Source of the DNA: Pantoea eucrina
GTDB lineage: Bacteria; Pseudomonadota; Gammaproteobacteria; Enterobacterales; Enterobacteriaceae
Assembly (NCBI RefSeq): GCF_001691555.1
Contig: NZ_MAYN01000001.1
Span: 360,084-424,083 of the forward strand
DNA length: 64,000 bases
Reading direction: 5' to 3'
In this document: one piece after another, positions 33,084 through 41,716 of the stretch
How positions within the stretch are numbered: position 1 is the stretch's first letter
How the letters are laid out: each line of letters opens with the position of its first letter
Made by a program: the position numbers and the translations under genes
The notes under the pieces: generated by a model
The model's input: the letters and a program-made list of their open reading frames with translations, nothing else
What the model was told of the DNA's origin: nothing
Database searches by the model: none

Positions 33084-33304
33084 AAGCACATCATCTGCTC
33101 TTCGCCAGCATGATCACAATCATCCGGAGCCGCAACTTTTTTGTAAACGTAATAGTTCACTTCGGCAAATTCACCGCGCTCCGCTTGCGTTATTGACTCA
33201 TTGATCTGCGCTGCGTTCGCCGGGTTGCTAAACAGACCGATCGTTTCTATAAGCGACCCGACCTCTTCCGCATCGATTAGAAAAACATCAGGTACCGGTG
33301 TTAT
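33074..33304 (-). pseudogene. Remnant of a YefM/Phd-like antitoxin gene
   Basis: Minus-strand frame between two stops with no start codon. It reads VFLIDAEEVGSLIETIGLFS, then NPANAAQINESITQAERGEF, which follows the C-terminal half of YefM/Phd antitoxins ([30 protein letters not shown]). The N-terminal DNA-binding half is missing, replaced by unrelated sequence with stops, and the tail is a Cys-containing extension that runs into the 3' end of the MFS gene. No toxin gene adjoins. I infer a dead fragment of a former toxin-antitoxin locus. Confidence 0.6.
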
Positions 33305-33519
33305 TTACCTTAAACGTCCGGTGGGTTTTAAAGCGCACAATATATACACAGATATGCGCTAAGAGCGAACAGTCATACCCTTATCCATTCATTTGAGTGA
33401 AGTAAACCATCCGGACAAAGCATCAATAAAGGGAATTTTTGAATATATTAAGTCCCAGGAGGCTGCAAAGTCTTCTGTGGCGTGTTCGTCAAAATATACA
33501 TTCTGATAGCGTTGCCAGC

Positions 33520-33543
33520 GTCCGCTTCTGACTTAAAGCGGAC
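33520..33543. repeat. Dispersed hairpin repeat, copy 1
   Basis: Arms GTCCGCTT and AAGCGGAC enclose CTGACTTA; a perfect 8-bp stem. Same family as at 35429, 37004, 47884, 50612 and 59102. It lies 24 bp before the end of the GNAT gene at 33567. Confidence 0.7.
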
Positions 33544-33566
33544 CTTGTATCAGAACTGCATTACGG

Positions 33567-34073
33567 TTAACCGGCGTGAAGTTCGTAAACAACGCAGATC
33601 TCATTGTAATGCTGTTCTTTTGCTTTGTAAGTCATGCCTAATCGCTGCATTACTCTATGAGAGGGGATGTTGTCAGGGTCGGCGACAGCCACCAGGTAGG
33701 TTGCGCCCGCCTGCGTTACCGCGAAATCTATAATCGCTTTAGCGGCCTCCGTCGCATAGCCTTTACCATTCTGTTCAGGAACAAGCCGCCAGCCAATCTC
33801 TAAGGGGGCATCCTCAACGTTTGCCAGGTGCTGGAGGCAGGCTGCACCAATGAACACGCCGGAACGCTTATGTTTGATCGCCCACCATGAAAACCCGTAT
33901 TTATCCCAGCGGGCCTGCACACGCCTGATACTTTCCATGGTCTCTTCCGGGGTTTTAACTACACCTTTGTTGATATAACGCATCACGCTGGCATCATTAT
34001 CCATCGCCCTGAGCCCCTGATAGTGAGAGTCATTAAAAGGTTCGAGCTGTAAGCGCGCAGTTGCTATTTCCAT
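33567..34073 (-). CDS. GNAT N-acetyltransferase (RimJ/RimL-like)
   Basis: A 168-residue acetyltransferase of the Acetyltransf_3 type. RLQLEPFNDSHYQGLRAMD at the N-terminus, FIGAACLQHL and APLEIGWRLVPEQNGKGYATEAAKAIIDFA (the acetyl-CoA loop with NGKGYATEA) and NIPSHRVMQRLGMTYKA, where Asn and Arg contact CoA, are all in place. Typical targets are ribosomal or small-molecule amines. ATG at 34071-34073 with an AGGAGT SD. Single gene in an accessory stretch. Confidence 0.87.
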   Translation of the reverse strand: MEIATARLQLEPFNDSHYQGLRAMDNDASVMRYINKGVVKTPEETMESIRRVQARWDKYGFSWWAIKHKRSGVFIGAACLQHLANVEDAPLEIGWRLVPEQNGKGYATEAAKAIIDFAVTQAGATYLVAVADPDNIPSHRVMQRLGMTYKAKEQHYNEICVVYELHAG

Positions 34074-34637
34074 TTAACACTCCTTTTTATGCGGCGATGT
34101 TAACCTTGTGCCCCGCTTTCAAAAAAATAACCTATTACGCAGTAAACAGCATCACCTTCCGGCATAAGCCGGCGTTATTTTCAATGCTGGTTAATGAAAT
34201 CTTTAAGGGGCCCGGTTAATTGACTGTTATCCTGATCGCCTGTTTCAACCTTATCTCAGATGCCTCAGTTAGCGTTTTTGCCGGGCGGGTTATCCGGCAT
34301 CCGGCAACGTCAAAATTGCTGGCGCTTGTTCAGGAAGGAACTCCCCCGAAATTCAGTGAAGGTTTAGGAATGTACAACCTGCTTATTGCATTGATCACTC
34401 TCAGAAAGAATCGCTTCGTTTTTTTGAAAGCGCGCAGATTTTTCGCGACTCGCTTTTAACGATCTCATTCTGACCTGTCATATGCAGATCTTCCGGGATA
34501 TAGCACGGCAGGCAAGTCCGGCTCATGCCTCTCTTTTTCCCTGTCTATACTGACTAATGCACTTCTGATTTCCCTGCAAGGCTGTCCGGGGTTAATAGCC
34601 TGACGTCAGCCATCGTATAAATATTCCGGAGAACAAT
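34074..34637. other. Non-coding stretch between GNAT and DUF4142 genes
   Basis: About 560 bp. A 79-codon plus-strand frame at 34220-34459 has a hydrophobic first third and hints of a decayed membrane protein, but it has no SD and no family I can name. The rest carries the two divergent promoters. Confidence 0.4.
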
Positions 34638-35216
34638 ATGCATAAGAATAAAACCCTGAAACGCGTGCTGGCCCTGTCGGCAGTAGTAGCAATGTTTAGC
34701 ACGGCTGGCGTGTATGCTCAGACGCCAGCCAGCGCAGCACAGAATGGCGCTGCCAGCCAGAGTATGTCGGGCGGCAAACTGAGTAACGGCGATGAAAAAG
34801 CGCTGAAGGATATGGCGCAGGCCAATATCAATGAAGTCGCCGCCGGCAAAATCGCGCTGAACAAAGCGGAAAGTAGCGACGTAAAAGCGTATGCGCAGAA
34901 AATGGTAGACGATCATAGCGCTGCTCTCACCAAAGTTCAGACAGTCGCTGAACAAAAAGGCGTAACGCTGCCAACTGAGCCAGACGCTAAGCACAAAACT
35001 ATGGCCGCTAAACTGGAAAAACAGAGCGGCGCTGAATTTGACAAGATGTATATGACAAACGCCGGCACTCAGGATCACAAGATGGTGCTGTCGACCCTGC
35101 AGAGTGACGCAAAAAAGATTAAGGACCCTGACGTCAAAGCGCTGGCTGACGCGCATACGCCGGTTGTCGAGGAACATCTGAAGTCTGCTCAGGAGATGTC
35201 ACAAGCCGGTAAATAA
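34638..35216 (+). CDS. DUF4142 exported protein
   Basis: A 192-residue secreted protein. The signal peptide ends STAGVYA; the mature chain is a long helical DUF4142 (ferritin-like four-helix) domain with DMAQANINEVAAGKIALNKA, VKAYAQKMVDDHSAAL and a C-terminal HTPVVEEHLKSAQEM. Conserved His in DDHS and EEH would suit metal binding. Family function is unknown, though members respond to stress in enterobacteria. A CGGAGAAC SD lies before ATG. Confidence 0.85.
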   Translation: MHKNKTLKRVLALSAVVAMFSTAGVYAQTPASAAQNGAASQSMSGGKLSNGDEKALKDMAQANINEVAAGKIALNKAESSDVKAYAQKMVDDHSAALTKVQTVAEQKGVTLPTEPDAKHKTMAAKLEKQSGAEFDKMYMTNAGTQDHKMVLSTLQSDAKKIKDPDVKALADAHTPVVEEHLKSAQEMSQAGK

Positions 35217-35747
35217 CTACCTTACAGTCCCCTGAGATGTAAATATAAAGCGTTGCAGTAAAAACGTTGTGAGTGTCAGCATTAAAGAACAGGCGCGGTT
35301 TTTACACCTAAAGAAGCCGCATAACGCCCGCCTGGACGCTGTCGCAAGCTGACACTCACTTTACGGGTTGTTCGCCAGAATAGATCCGCAGCTGATGTTC
35401 GCACAGCTACAGCGTCATCATGCCAGGTTCCGCTCTCACACAAAGCGGACAGATGCAGACGTCGTAAGTCTTTATCAATCACGCGTATATTTAGCTCAAC
35501 AGGGTGCAGCAAGATGCAGCCGGGCACTGATGCATCCTGTTTCTGACAATGGATCCTGTATCCTGTATAAAAATCGGGAGAACATCATGCCTGACATGGT
35601 CGCCAGATCTGCCAGGTCACTCACTGCTGTTATCCGGTGCGGGTTTATCAGCTGATCGATGCCACCCGGCACAGGCACGGATTCTGCAGCATTAACGGTC
35701 CCGGCATCAGACCTTTAAAACCGACTTACTTTCATCTGCAAAGAGAC
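35217..35747. other. Non-coding stretch upstream of the Fsr-type gene
   Basis: About 530 bp including a hairpin repeat (35429-35450) and the presumed fsr promoter. Short frames on both strands show no SD or family similarity. Confidence 0.4.
35429..35450. repeat. Dispersed hairpin repeat, copy 2
   Basis: TCCGCT and AGCGGA arms around CTCACACAA, with CAGATGCAG following. Member of the TCCGCTT...AAGCGGA family. Confidence 0.6.
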
Positions 35748-36986
35748 ATGAATATGGCTTCGCATTCTACAGAACCCGAACATTCTCCGGCGATCCCTTC
35801 CTCAGAAACCGCCGGCTCCGCTCAGGGGTTCCTTGCCAGCATCGTAGGGGCTACAGCGCTTGCGCACGGCTGTAATGACATGATTCAGGCCGTATTGCCC
35901 TCAATCTATCCCATGCTTAAGGCAAGCTTTACGCTCACGTACGCGCAGATTGGCCTGATATCTTTTGTATACCAGATAACGGCGTCTCTGCTTCAGCCCT
36001 GGGTAGGCCTTTACACCGATAAACACCCCAGACCCTTTCTGCTCCCTGCGGGCATGGGCGTCACCCTCATGGGGATCGGGTTGCTCGCGGTTGCCGGGAA
36101 TTTCATGATGATTTTACTTGCCGCGGCGATGATTGGCGTTGGCTCGTCCGTTTTCCATCCGGAAGCCTCACGCATCGCCCGCATGGCGTCGGGAGGACGC
36201 TTTGGTACCGCGCAGTCCGCTTTTCAGGTCGGCGGGAATGCGGGATCGGCGTTTGGTCCTCTGCTGGCCGCACTGCTGATTATTCCTCATGGCCAGCTTT
36301 CTGTGGCCTGGCTAATGCTGTGTGCGCTGGTCGCCATTGTCATTCTGACCCGGCTTAGCCAGTGGTCCGCCCGCCACGGTCAGGCGCACATGAAGCGCCA
36401 CAGCAGCGCCGCGCTGCAGACATTTTCCCGGGCAAAAGTTTTTCAGGCGCTGGCTGTGGTCAGCGTTCTGATGTTCGCTAAATTTACCTATATCGCCTCA
36501 CTGAGTAACTATTTTACGTTTTACCTCGTGCACCGCTTCAGCATGCCGCTGGAGCACGCGCAGTTCTGCCTGTTTGCATTTCTTGCAGCCGTGGCGGTCG
36601 GCACTTTTGCCGGCGGACCGATCGGCGATCGCATTGGTCGTAAGGCGGTGGTGTGGATTTCATTTTTAGGCGTTATCCCTTTTTCGCTGTTACTGCCCCA
36701 TGTAGGTCTGGTATGGACTATTGTGTTCACCATTTTTATCGGCCTGATCCTCTCATCGGCATTCTCTGCGCTGGTGGTATACGCTCAGGAAATCGTTCCC
36801 GGTCGTGCAGGAATGGTAGCCGGGATCATGTTTGGCACGATGTTTGGTATCAGCGGGCTCGCCGCTGCGGGTCTTGGAAAAATGGCGGATGTCTATGGCA
36901 TTGAGTGGGTTTACAGCCTGTGTGCTTTCCTGCCTTTGCTGGGCTTCGCTACGCTGTTCATGCCGGATACAAAGCGCAGCCGGTGA
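35748..36986 (+). CDS. fsr: Fsr-like MFS efflux protein (fosmidomycin resistance type)
   Basis: A 412-residue, 12-helix exporter closely following E. coli Fsr: LAHGCNDMIQAVLPSIYPML in TM1, then QIGLISFVYQITASLLQPWVG, GSSVFHPEASRIARMASGGR and GGPIGDRIGRKAVVW. Extracts fosmidomycin and similar compounds from the cell in E. coli. Start is the ATG after AAAGAGAC; upstream in-frame codons back to 35637 lack support. It is a single gene; a truncated GST gene converges from the right. Confidence 0.87.
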   Translation: MNMASHSTEPEHSPAIPSSETAGSAQGFLASIVGATALAHGCNDMIQAVLPSIYPMLKASFTLTYAQIGLISFVYQITASLLQPWVGLYTDKHPRPFLLPAGMGVTLMGIGLLAVAGNFMMILLAAAMIGVGSSVFHPEASRIARMASGGRFGTAQSAFQVGGNAGSAFGPLLAALLIIPHGQLSVAWLMLCALVAIVILTRLSQWSARHGQAHMKRHSSAALQTFSRAKVFQALAVVSVLMFAKFTYIASLSNYFTFYLVHRFSMPLEHAQFCLFAFLAAVAVGTFAGGPIGDRIGRKAVVWISFLGVIPFSLLLPHVGLVWTIVFTIFIGLILSSAFSALVVYAQEIVPGRAGMVAGIMFGTMFGISGLAAAGLGKMADVYGIEWVYSLCAFLPLLGFATLFMPDTKRSR

Positions 36987-37003
36987 TACTCTAAAAGTGA
37001 TAC

Positions 37004-37025
37004 CGTTTCTGACACAGAGCGGACT
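37004..37025. repeat. Dispersed hairpin repeat, copy 3
   Basis: CCGTTTCTGACACAGAGCGG, a degenerate member of the TCCGCTT...AAGCGGA family, 18 bp after the fsr stop and 55 bp before the broken end of the GST gene. Confidence 0.5.
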
Positions 37026-37079
37026 GATGCCGGGTGGCAAGGTCCGTTATGAGCCAGAGGCGGGTGGTCTATTCCGGTT

Positions 37080-37487
37080 TTACGCTACGGCTGACTGAAT
37101 AGCCTCAGCGTCCCGTTTGTCTTCAGGCGTGCGCACCACCCGCCAGAAGACGGGCGCAGTGAATGCCTGCGCAATATTAAGCTTTGACCACTCAGCCCAT
37201 CGATCAACGTCGGTTTTAGCTAACAGCTCAGCAGGCCAGAAGCTTTCACTCCCATACCGATGAGCGAGATAACGCAATATCGCGCCTGTTTCCCACAGAG
37301 GGGGATTCGCGTCATCCTGCAAGACCGGTACAGTACGATTGGGATTAAGGGCGTAAAACGCCTCAGAGTCTGTGCCGCCATACTTATGCCCTGCATCGTG
37401 ACGTTTATACGGCAGACCCATTTCGCCTATGCACCACATCAGCGCCTGCACATTCGATGATGTTTTCCTTCCCCATACTGTCAGCAT
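37080..37487 (-). pseudogene. 3'-truncated glutathione S-transferase
   Basis: 135 residues against about 200-210 for the family. The whole N-terminal thioredoxin-like domain is present: MLTVWGRKTSSNVQALMWC with the active-site Ser, NPNRTVPVLQDD with the cis-Pro, and WETGAILRYLAHRYG for glutathione binding. The helical C-terminal domain starts (FWPAELLAKTDVDRWAEWSK) but stops after EAIQSAVA. No continuation is found in the next 90 bp in any frame, where a hairpin repeat and the fsr end lie instead. Probably non-functional. Confidence 0.75.
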
Positions 37488-37500
37488 CGGGCTCTCCTGT

Positions 37501-38106
37501 TTAATCCTGTTCGCGCAGCATTTTACCGACGTTGCCGCCCGGATGAACGTTCAGCAGCCGCTTCTGATCGAAGCCGTTACGCAGCATAATGTTGCCGCAC
37601 AGCGCATCAAATACCGCCAGCACCAGCACAATAGAGGTAGTGGCTAACATATTAAGCGGGTCGATTTCACGCTGAATATGCGTTTTCACCACCAGCGTGG
37701 CGGCGCGGGCAATGGCTGAGTCCGGATTCTCCGTCACGCTAATAATCGTCACGCCTTTGGTTTTAAGCGTCGGCAACAGGCGCGTCAGCTCTTCAGAGTT
37801 GCCGCCCCGTGATATCAGGATCATCAGGTCGTTGCTGCGCATGAAGCCCAGATCGCCATGGGCCGCATCGGTAGCGCTGAGATACACCGCCGGCTGCTCG
37901 ACGCATGCCAGCATGTGGGCGATTTTTCGGGCAGCAATGCCCGAGGTACCAACGCCCGTCACGGCAATTTTTCCCTGGCAGCCGGTGACCAGCATCAGCA
38001 GCTGCTGCCAGGTCGCGGCATTGAGATGACGCTGCAGCGCCAGTAACTCCTGGCTGTAGGTCTGCCAGCCCTGACACGCCAGGGCAAATTCTTCATCCGC
38101 AGTCAT
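37501..38106 (-). CDS. SIS-domain sugar-phosphate isomerase (arabinose-5-phosphate isomerase-like)
   Basis: A 201-residue single SIS domain. GKIAVTGVGTSGIAARKIAHML, HGDLGFMRSNDLMILISRGGNSEEL and LLNVHPGGNVGKML (the HPGG motif shared with KdsD/KpsF/GutQ) point to aldose-ketose isomerisation such as ribulose-5-phosphate to arabinose-5-phosphate. The CBS pair of KdsD is absent. Last gene of the sugar operon; its start overlaps the FGGY kinase stop by 4 bp (ATGA), so the two are coupled. Confidence 0.85.
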   Translation of the reverse strand: MTADEEFALACQGWQTYSQELLALQRHLNAATWQQLLMLVTGCQGKIAVTGVGTSGIAARKIAHMLACVEQPAVYLSATDAAHGDLGFMRSNDLMILISRGGNSEELTRLLPTLKTKGVTIISVTENPDSAIARAATLVVKTHIQREIDPLNMLATTSIVLVLAVFDALCGNIMLRNGFDQKRLLNVHPGGNVGKMLREQD

Positions 38107-39743
38107 TGCGATTCCCCCTGCATCAGATGCCGGTATTTCATACTGTCGTGATACATCTCATGGAAGACGCGGTACTTACGATCGTAATACTCTTTGATTT
38201 TGTTTGTCTGGGGCGTGATGGTCTTACCGATACGGCTCATGGCGGCCATCGCTTCTGGCAACGAGTCATAAGCGCCCGCCGCGACGGTGCCCATCATAGC
38301 GCTGCCAAGCAGCATCGCTTCACTCTCTTCCGGCAACAGCATTGCGCAGCCCGTTGCGTTGGAGTGCTCCTGCACAAAGATTGGGTTTTTGATGCCGCCG
38401 CCACACGCCATCATCGTATCAATGCAGTAACCATTCTGGTTCATGGTTTCAATAATGTGGCGAGTGCCGAGCGCCAGCGCCTGTATGGTAGCGAGATAAT
38501 GCAGCGCCATGTCTTCCGGCGTGCGTGACAATTTCAGGCCCGTCAGCGTGCCAGTCAGTGTCGGGTTGGCGCGCGGTGAGCGATTGCCGTGAAAATAGGG
38601 CAGCATATGAATATCTTTAGTCAGAAACGCAATATTCTCAGATTCGCCCGCCATGTTGCGCAGAATGCCGTTGAGGACCTCATAAATGTTTTTACCGCTG
38701 TCTTTGCCCTGTTTAAGCAGATCCTGATAGCAGGGGTGCGACTGAATCACATGGTCAATCAGCGCGCCGGTAGTGGATTGTCCGCCTTCATTCAACCAGT
38801 AATCTGGCAGGATCGCCGAATAATAGGGCCCCCAGATGCCGCCGATATAGCGCGCGCTACGCGACATCGCCATATGCGCCGTAGATGTGCCGCCAATGAG
38901 TGCGATGCGGTTGTCAAAATCCGCTGATTCGCCGGATGCACCGCTGGCGCCAAGAATGCCAAGACTGCCTGCGTGAGCATCAATAATCGAGACGCTGACC
39001 GCGGTACCCGCTATCAGTCCCATTTCTGCGGCAGCGCGCTGTGTCAGCCCATGCCCCAGCGGCTCACCCATAGCTTTTACTTCGCTGCCGATTTTTGATG
39101 CGTTGTTTTCCAGCAAATCTTCCAGACCGATCTGACGAAAATAACCTGGATCCCAGCGGTCTTCATGACCGATATAGGTCCATTTGCAGACGGTGGAACA
39201 TAACGAGCGCGTAGGGTCCTGCGTGGCGCGCCAGGTAAGAAAATCTGGCAGGTCGAACAGATGCCCGACGTTGTTCCAGGTGGTCGGCATGTGCTGTTTC
39301 AGCCAGAGCAGTTTGGGCGTCTGCATCTCCGGCGAGATAATTCCACCAACGAACTCCAGCACGCGATGGCCGGTGGCATTGATGCGTTCTGCCTGAGTGA
39401 TGGCGCGATGATCCATCCACACTATGATGTTTTGCTCACTGCGTCCGGACGGACTGACAGTCAGGGGTTTGCCCTCTTTATCCAGCACCACCAGCGAACA
39501 GGTCGCGTCAAAACCGATGCCTTTCACCTGAATCGGATTGATATCGGCCTGGCTGATTACGTCTCTCACCGCGTTACAGACGGACTGCCAGATCTCGTCG
39601 GAAGACTGCTCAACAAAATCAGCTTTCGGGCGGTATAACGTGATTTCACGGCTGGCCTGACCGAGCATACGGCCAGTCATATCGAAAACACCCGCGCGGG
39701 CGCTGCCGGTTCCTACGTCTACGCCAATAAAATAACTCGCCAT
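38103..39743 (-). CDS. FGGY-family pentulose kinase
   Basis: 546 residues, the size of the ribulokinase-like FGGY branch. GVDVGTGSARAGVFD binds phosphate of ATP at the N-terminus; IGFDATCSLVVLD and VWMDHRA surround the sugar site; DAHAGSLGILG and MACGGGIKNPIFVQ are the C-terminal FGGY motifs. It should phosphorylate a keto-sugar, probably a pentulose such as D-ribulose. Coupled to the SIS isomerase and behind an ABC importer. Specificity cannot be fixed from sequence. Confidence 0.88.
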   Translation of the reverse strand: MASYFIGVDVGTGSARAGVFDMTGRMLGQASREITLYRPKADFVEQSSDEIWQSVCNAVRDVISQADINPIQVKGIGFDATCSLVVLDKEGKPLTVSPSGRSEQNIIVWMDHRAITQAERINATGHRVLEFVGGIISPEMQTPKLLWLKQHMPTTWNNVGHLFDLPDFLTWRATQDPTRSLCSTVCKWTYIGHEDRWDPGYFRQIGLEDLLENNASKIGSEVKAMGEPLGHGLTQRAAAEMGLIAGTAVSVSIIDAHAGSLGILGASGASGESADFDNRIALIGGTSTAHMAMSRSARYIGGIWGPYYSAILPDYWLNEGGQSTTGALIDHVIQSHPCYQDLLKQGKDSGKNIYEVLNGILRNMAGESENIAFLTKDIHMLPYFHGNRSPRANPTLTGTLTGLKLSRTPEDMALHYLATIQALALGTRHIIETMNQNGYCIDTMMACGGGIKNPIFVQEHSNATGCAMLLPEESEAMLLGSAMMGTVAAGAYDSLPEAMAAMSRIGKTITPQTNKIKEYYDRKYRVFHEMYHDSMKYRHLMQGESQ

Positions 39744-39771
39744 GTTCTTTCCTTTCTGAGAAAGCTTTCGC

Positions 39772-40725
39772 TTATGATTTTCTGTTTTGCAGTGCGATAA
39801 ACAGGATCAGGACGCAACCCCACAGCGCCATAGTCAGGTAACTGCTGACGCCCATCAGATTCAGGCCGCTCTCCAGCATTTGCAGGACGATGAGCGCCAG
39901 TACCAGCCCGATAACCCGGCCAAAACCGCCGTCGGGATTAATTCCGCCGAGCACAGAGGCCAGAATGGTCACCAGTAAATAGGCGTCGCCGTAGCCCGCT
40001 TTCGCCGAGTTAAATTTGGACATCATCAGCAGTGCTGCACCCCATCCGAGCAGCGCAGAAAGCACGTACACTGCGATGGTGACTTTGTGCGTGTTAACAC
40101 CGCTAAAACGTGTAGCCTGTTCGTTGGAGCCCATCAGATACAGGCTGCGCCCCAGCGTGGTATGTTCCAGCAGGACCCACAGCAGCAGCGCTACCAGCAG
40201 GAATAACAGCAGGGCAACCGGAATGCCCATCAGGCTGCCGTTACTGAGATACTGAATCGCCGCCGGAAAGCCGGAAAGCACTGCGCCGTTGGTCAGCAGA
40301 ATATTCAGCCCGGCGATCAGCGTCATGGTACCGAGCGTCGCCAGAATCGGCGAAACGCCGATATACGCGATCAGCGCACCATTGAGCACGCCAATGGCTA
40401 CCGCTACGGCCAGTCCGGCGAGCAGCGCCAGCGCGAAATATTGCGGCTGGTCAGGGTGCGCCACCAGAATGGCCGCCATCACCAGCGAGCAGGCATTGGC
40501 ACCGGCGATGATCGAAAGGTTGATACCGCCGGTAAGCATGGTGATCCCCATTCCCAGCGCCAGCATGCCCAGAATCGGTAACTGTGAAGCGATCGACTGG
40601 AAATTGCCGACGCTGTAGAAGCTGCCGCCCAGCGTGAACGAGAACAGCACGGCAACGGCGACGATAATCAGCAACTGCAGACGGATGATGCGGTCGCCGG
40701 GGAAGAGCCGGTTTAAGGTTGTCAT
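39772..40725 (-). CDS. Sugar ABC transporter permease 2 (RbsC/LsrD-like)
   Basis: A 317-residue inner-membrane permease with about nine to ten hydrophobic segments and the BPD_transp_2 loop LGRSLYLMGSNEQATRFSGVNTH (EAA-like contact site for the ATPase). Start chosen at ATG 40725, two bases from the upstream permease's stop, because AAGGGAATG lies there; this gives near-zero spacing in the operon. Forms a heterodimeric channel with the permease at 40727. Confidence 0.88.
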   Translation of the reverse strand: MTTLNRLFPGDRIIRLQLLIIVAVAVLFSFTLGGSFYSVGNFQSIASQLPILGMLALGMGITMLTGGINLSIIAGANACSLVMAAILVAHPDQPQYFALALLAGLAVAVAIGVLNGALIAYIGVSPILATLGTMTLIAGLNILLTNGAVLSGFPAAIQYLSNGSLMGIPVALLLFLLVALLLWVLLEHTTLGRSLYLMGSNEQATRFSGVNTHKVTIAVYVLSALLGWGAALLMMSKFNSAKAGYGDAYLLVTILASVLGGINPDGGFGRVIGLVLALIVLQMLESGLNLMGVSSYLTMALWGCVLILFIALQNRKS

Positions 40726-40726
40726 G

Positions 40727-41716
40727 TCACATTCCCTTTGCCAGTTTGCGTTTTTCATTCCACGCGGTGCTGCTGATGCTGACCAGAATGATCACGCCGC
40801 TGAATACCTGATGCCAGTAAGATGAAATGCTGAGTAAGGTCAAACCATTCTGCAGAAAGGCCAGCAGCATTACGCCCAGAATGGTGCCGGTCAGCGAGCC
40901 ACGCCCGCCGGTCATGCTGGTCCCGCCTAAAACTACAGCGGCCAGGACCGTCAGCTCATAACCGAGCAGGGAGTTGGGCGCGACCGACTGAGTGATTTGC
41001 GCCTGCACCACGGCAGCAATGCCCGCCAGCAAACCCATAAAACCGTAGACGTAGAAATGCAGCCGCAAAATATTCAGACCAAGACGCGAAGCGGCATCAC
41101 GATTGCTGCCCATAGCGTAAATCTGACGACCCACGCGGGTCCGGTTCATCAGTACACCGGTAGCGATGATCACCCCCAGCAGGCTGAGAAGCGGCAGGGT
41201 GAGGCCATAGTCGTAACCGTCGGCGGCGGTAAAGGAGAACCAGTTAATGCCGTTCATAAACCAGTCGGGGAAACCGTACAGCCAGGTGCCGTTAGTGAGA
41301 TACACCAGCAAACCGTAGAACAGGTTCAGTGTGGCGATGGTGATAATGATGGCCGGCACGCGCAGCCAGTAAACCAGAAAACCGTTGACCAGCCCAAGTA
41401 GCAAACCGGTACCCATCGACATAGCAAATGCCAGTGGGAAGCTGCCGCCGTGATGGATGATGTAACTCGCCATCACATATTGGCCGATGGAGGTTACGGC
41501 CGGGAAGGAGATGTCGATACCTCCGGCAATCAGCACCACAAACAGACCGCAGGCCAGGATGCCGAGAATGGCGTAGCTGGTGGCGACATCCGTCAGGTTA
41601 CCCAGCGTCATAAACTCGCTGGTGCGGACGCTCAGACCAATCACCAACAGCAGAACCAGCAATCCCAGCCAGAATTCGTGCTGTGAAAACAGTTTCGAGA
41701 GCGATTTATTACCCAT
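40727..41716 (-). CDS. Sugar ABC transporter permease 1 (RbsC/LsrC-like)
   Basis: A 329-residue multispanning permease with the family loop VGRQIYAMGSNRDAASRLGLN and the C-terminal VLGGTSMTGGRGSLTGTILG conserved in RbsC-type channels. Its start overlaps the end of the ATPase gene by 8 bp. It would pair with the product of 39772-40725 to form the translocation path. Confidence 0.9.
   Translation of the reverse strand: MGNKSLSKLFSQHEFWLGLLVLLLVIGLSVRTSEFMTLGNLTDVATSYAILGILACGLFVVLIAGGIDISFPAVTSIGQYVMASYIIHHGGSFPLAFAMSMGTGLLLGLVNGFLVYWLRVPAIIITIATLNLFYGLLVYLTNGTWLYGFPDWFMNGINWFSFTAADGYDYGLTLPLLSLLGVIIATGVLMNRTRVGRQIYAMGSNRDAASRLGLNILRLHFYVYGFMGLLAGIAAVVQAQITQSVAPNSLLGYELTVLAAVVLGGTSMTGGRGSLTGTILGVMLLAFLQNGLTLLSISSYWHQVFSGVIILVSISSTAWNEKRKLAKGM

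Noticed and set aside
34220..34459. 79-codon plus-strand frame with a hydrophobic start
   Set aside because: No SD and no family match; may be a decayed membrane-protein tail, but the evidence is too thin to call.
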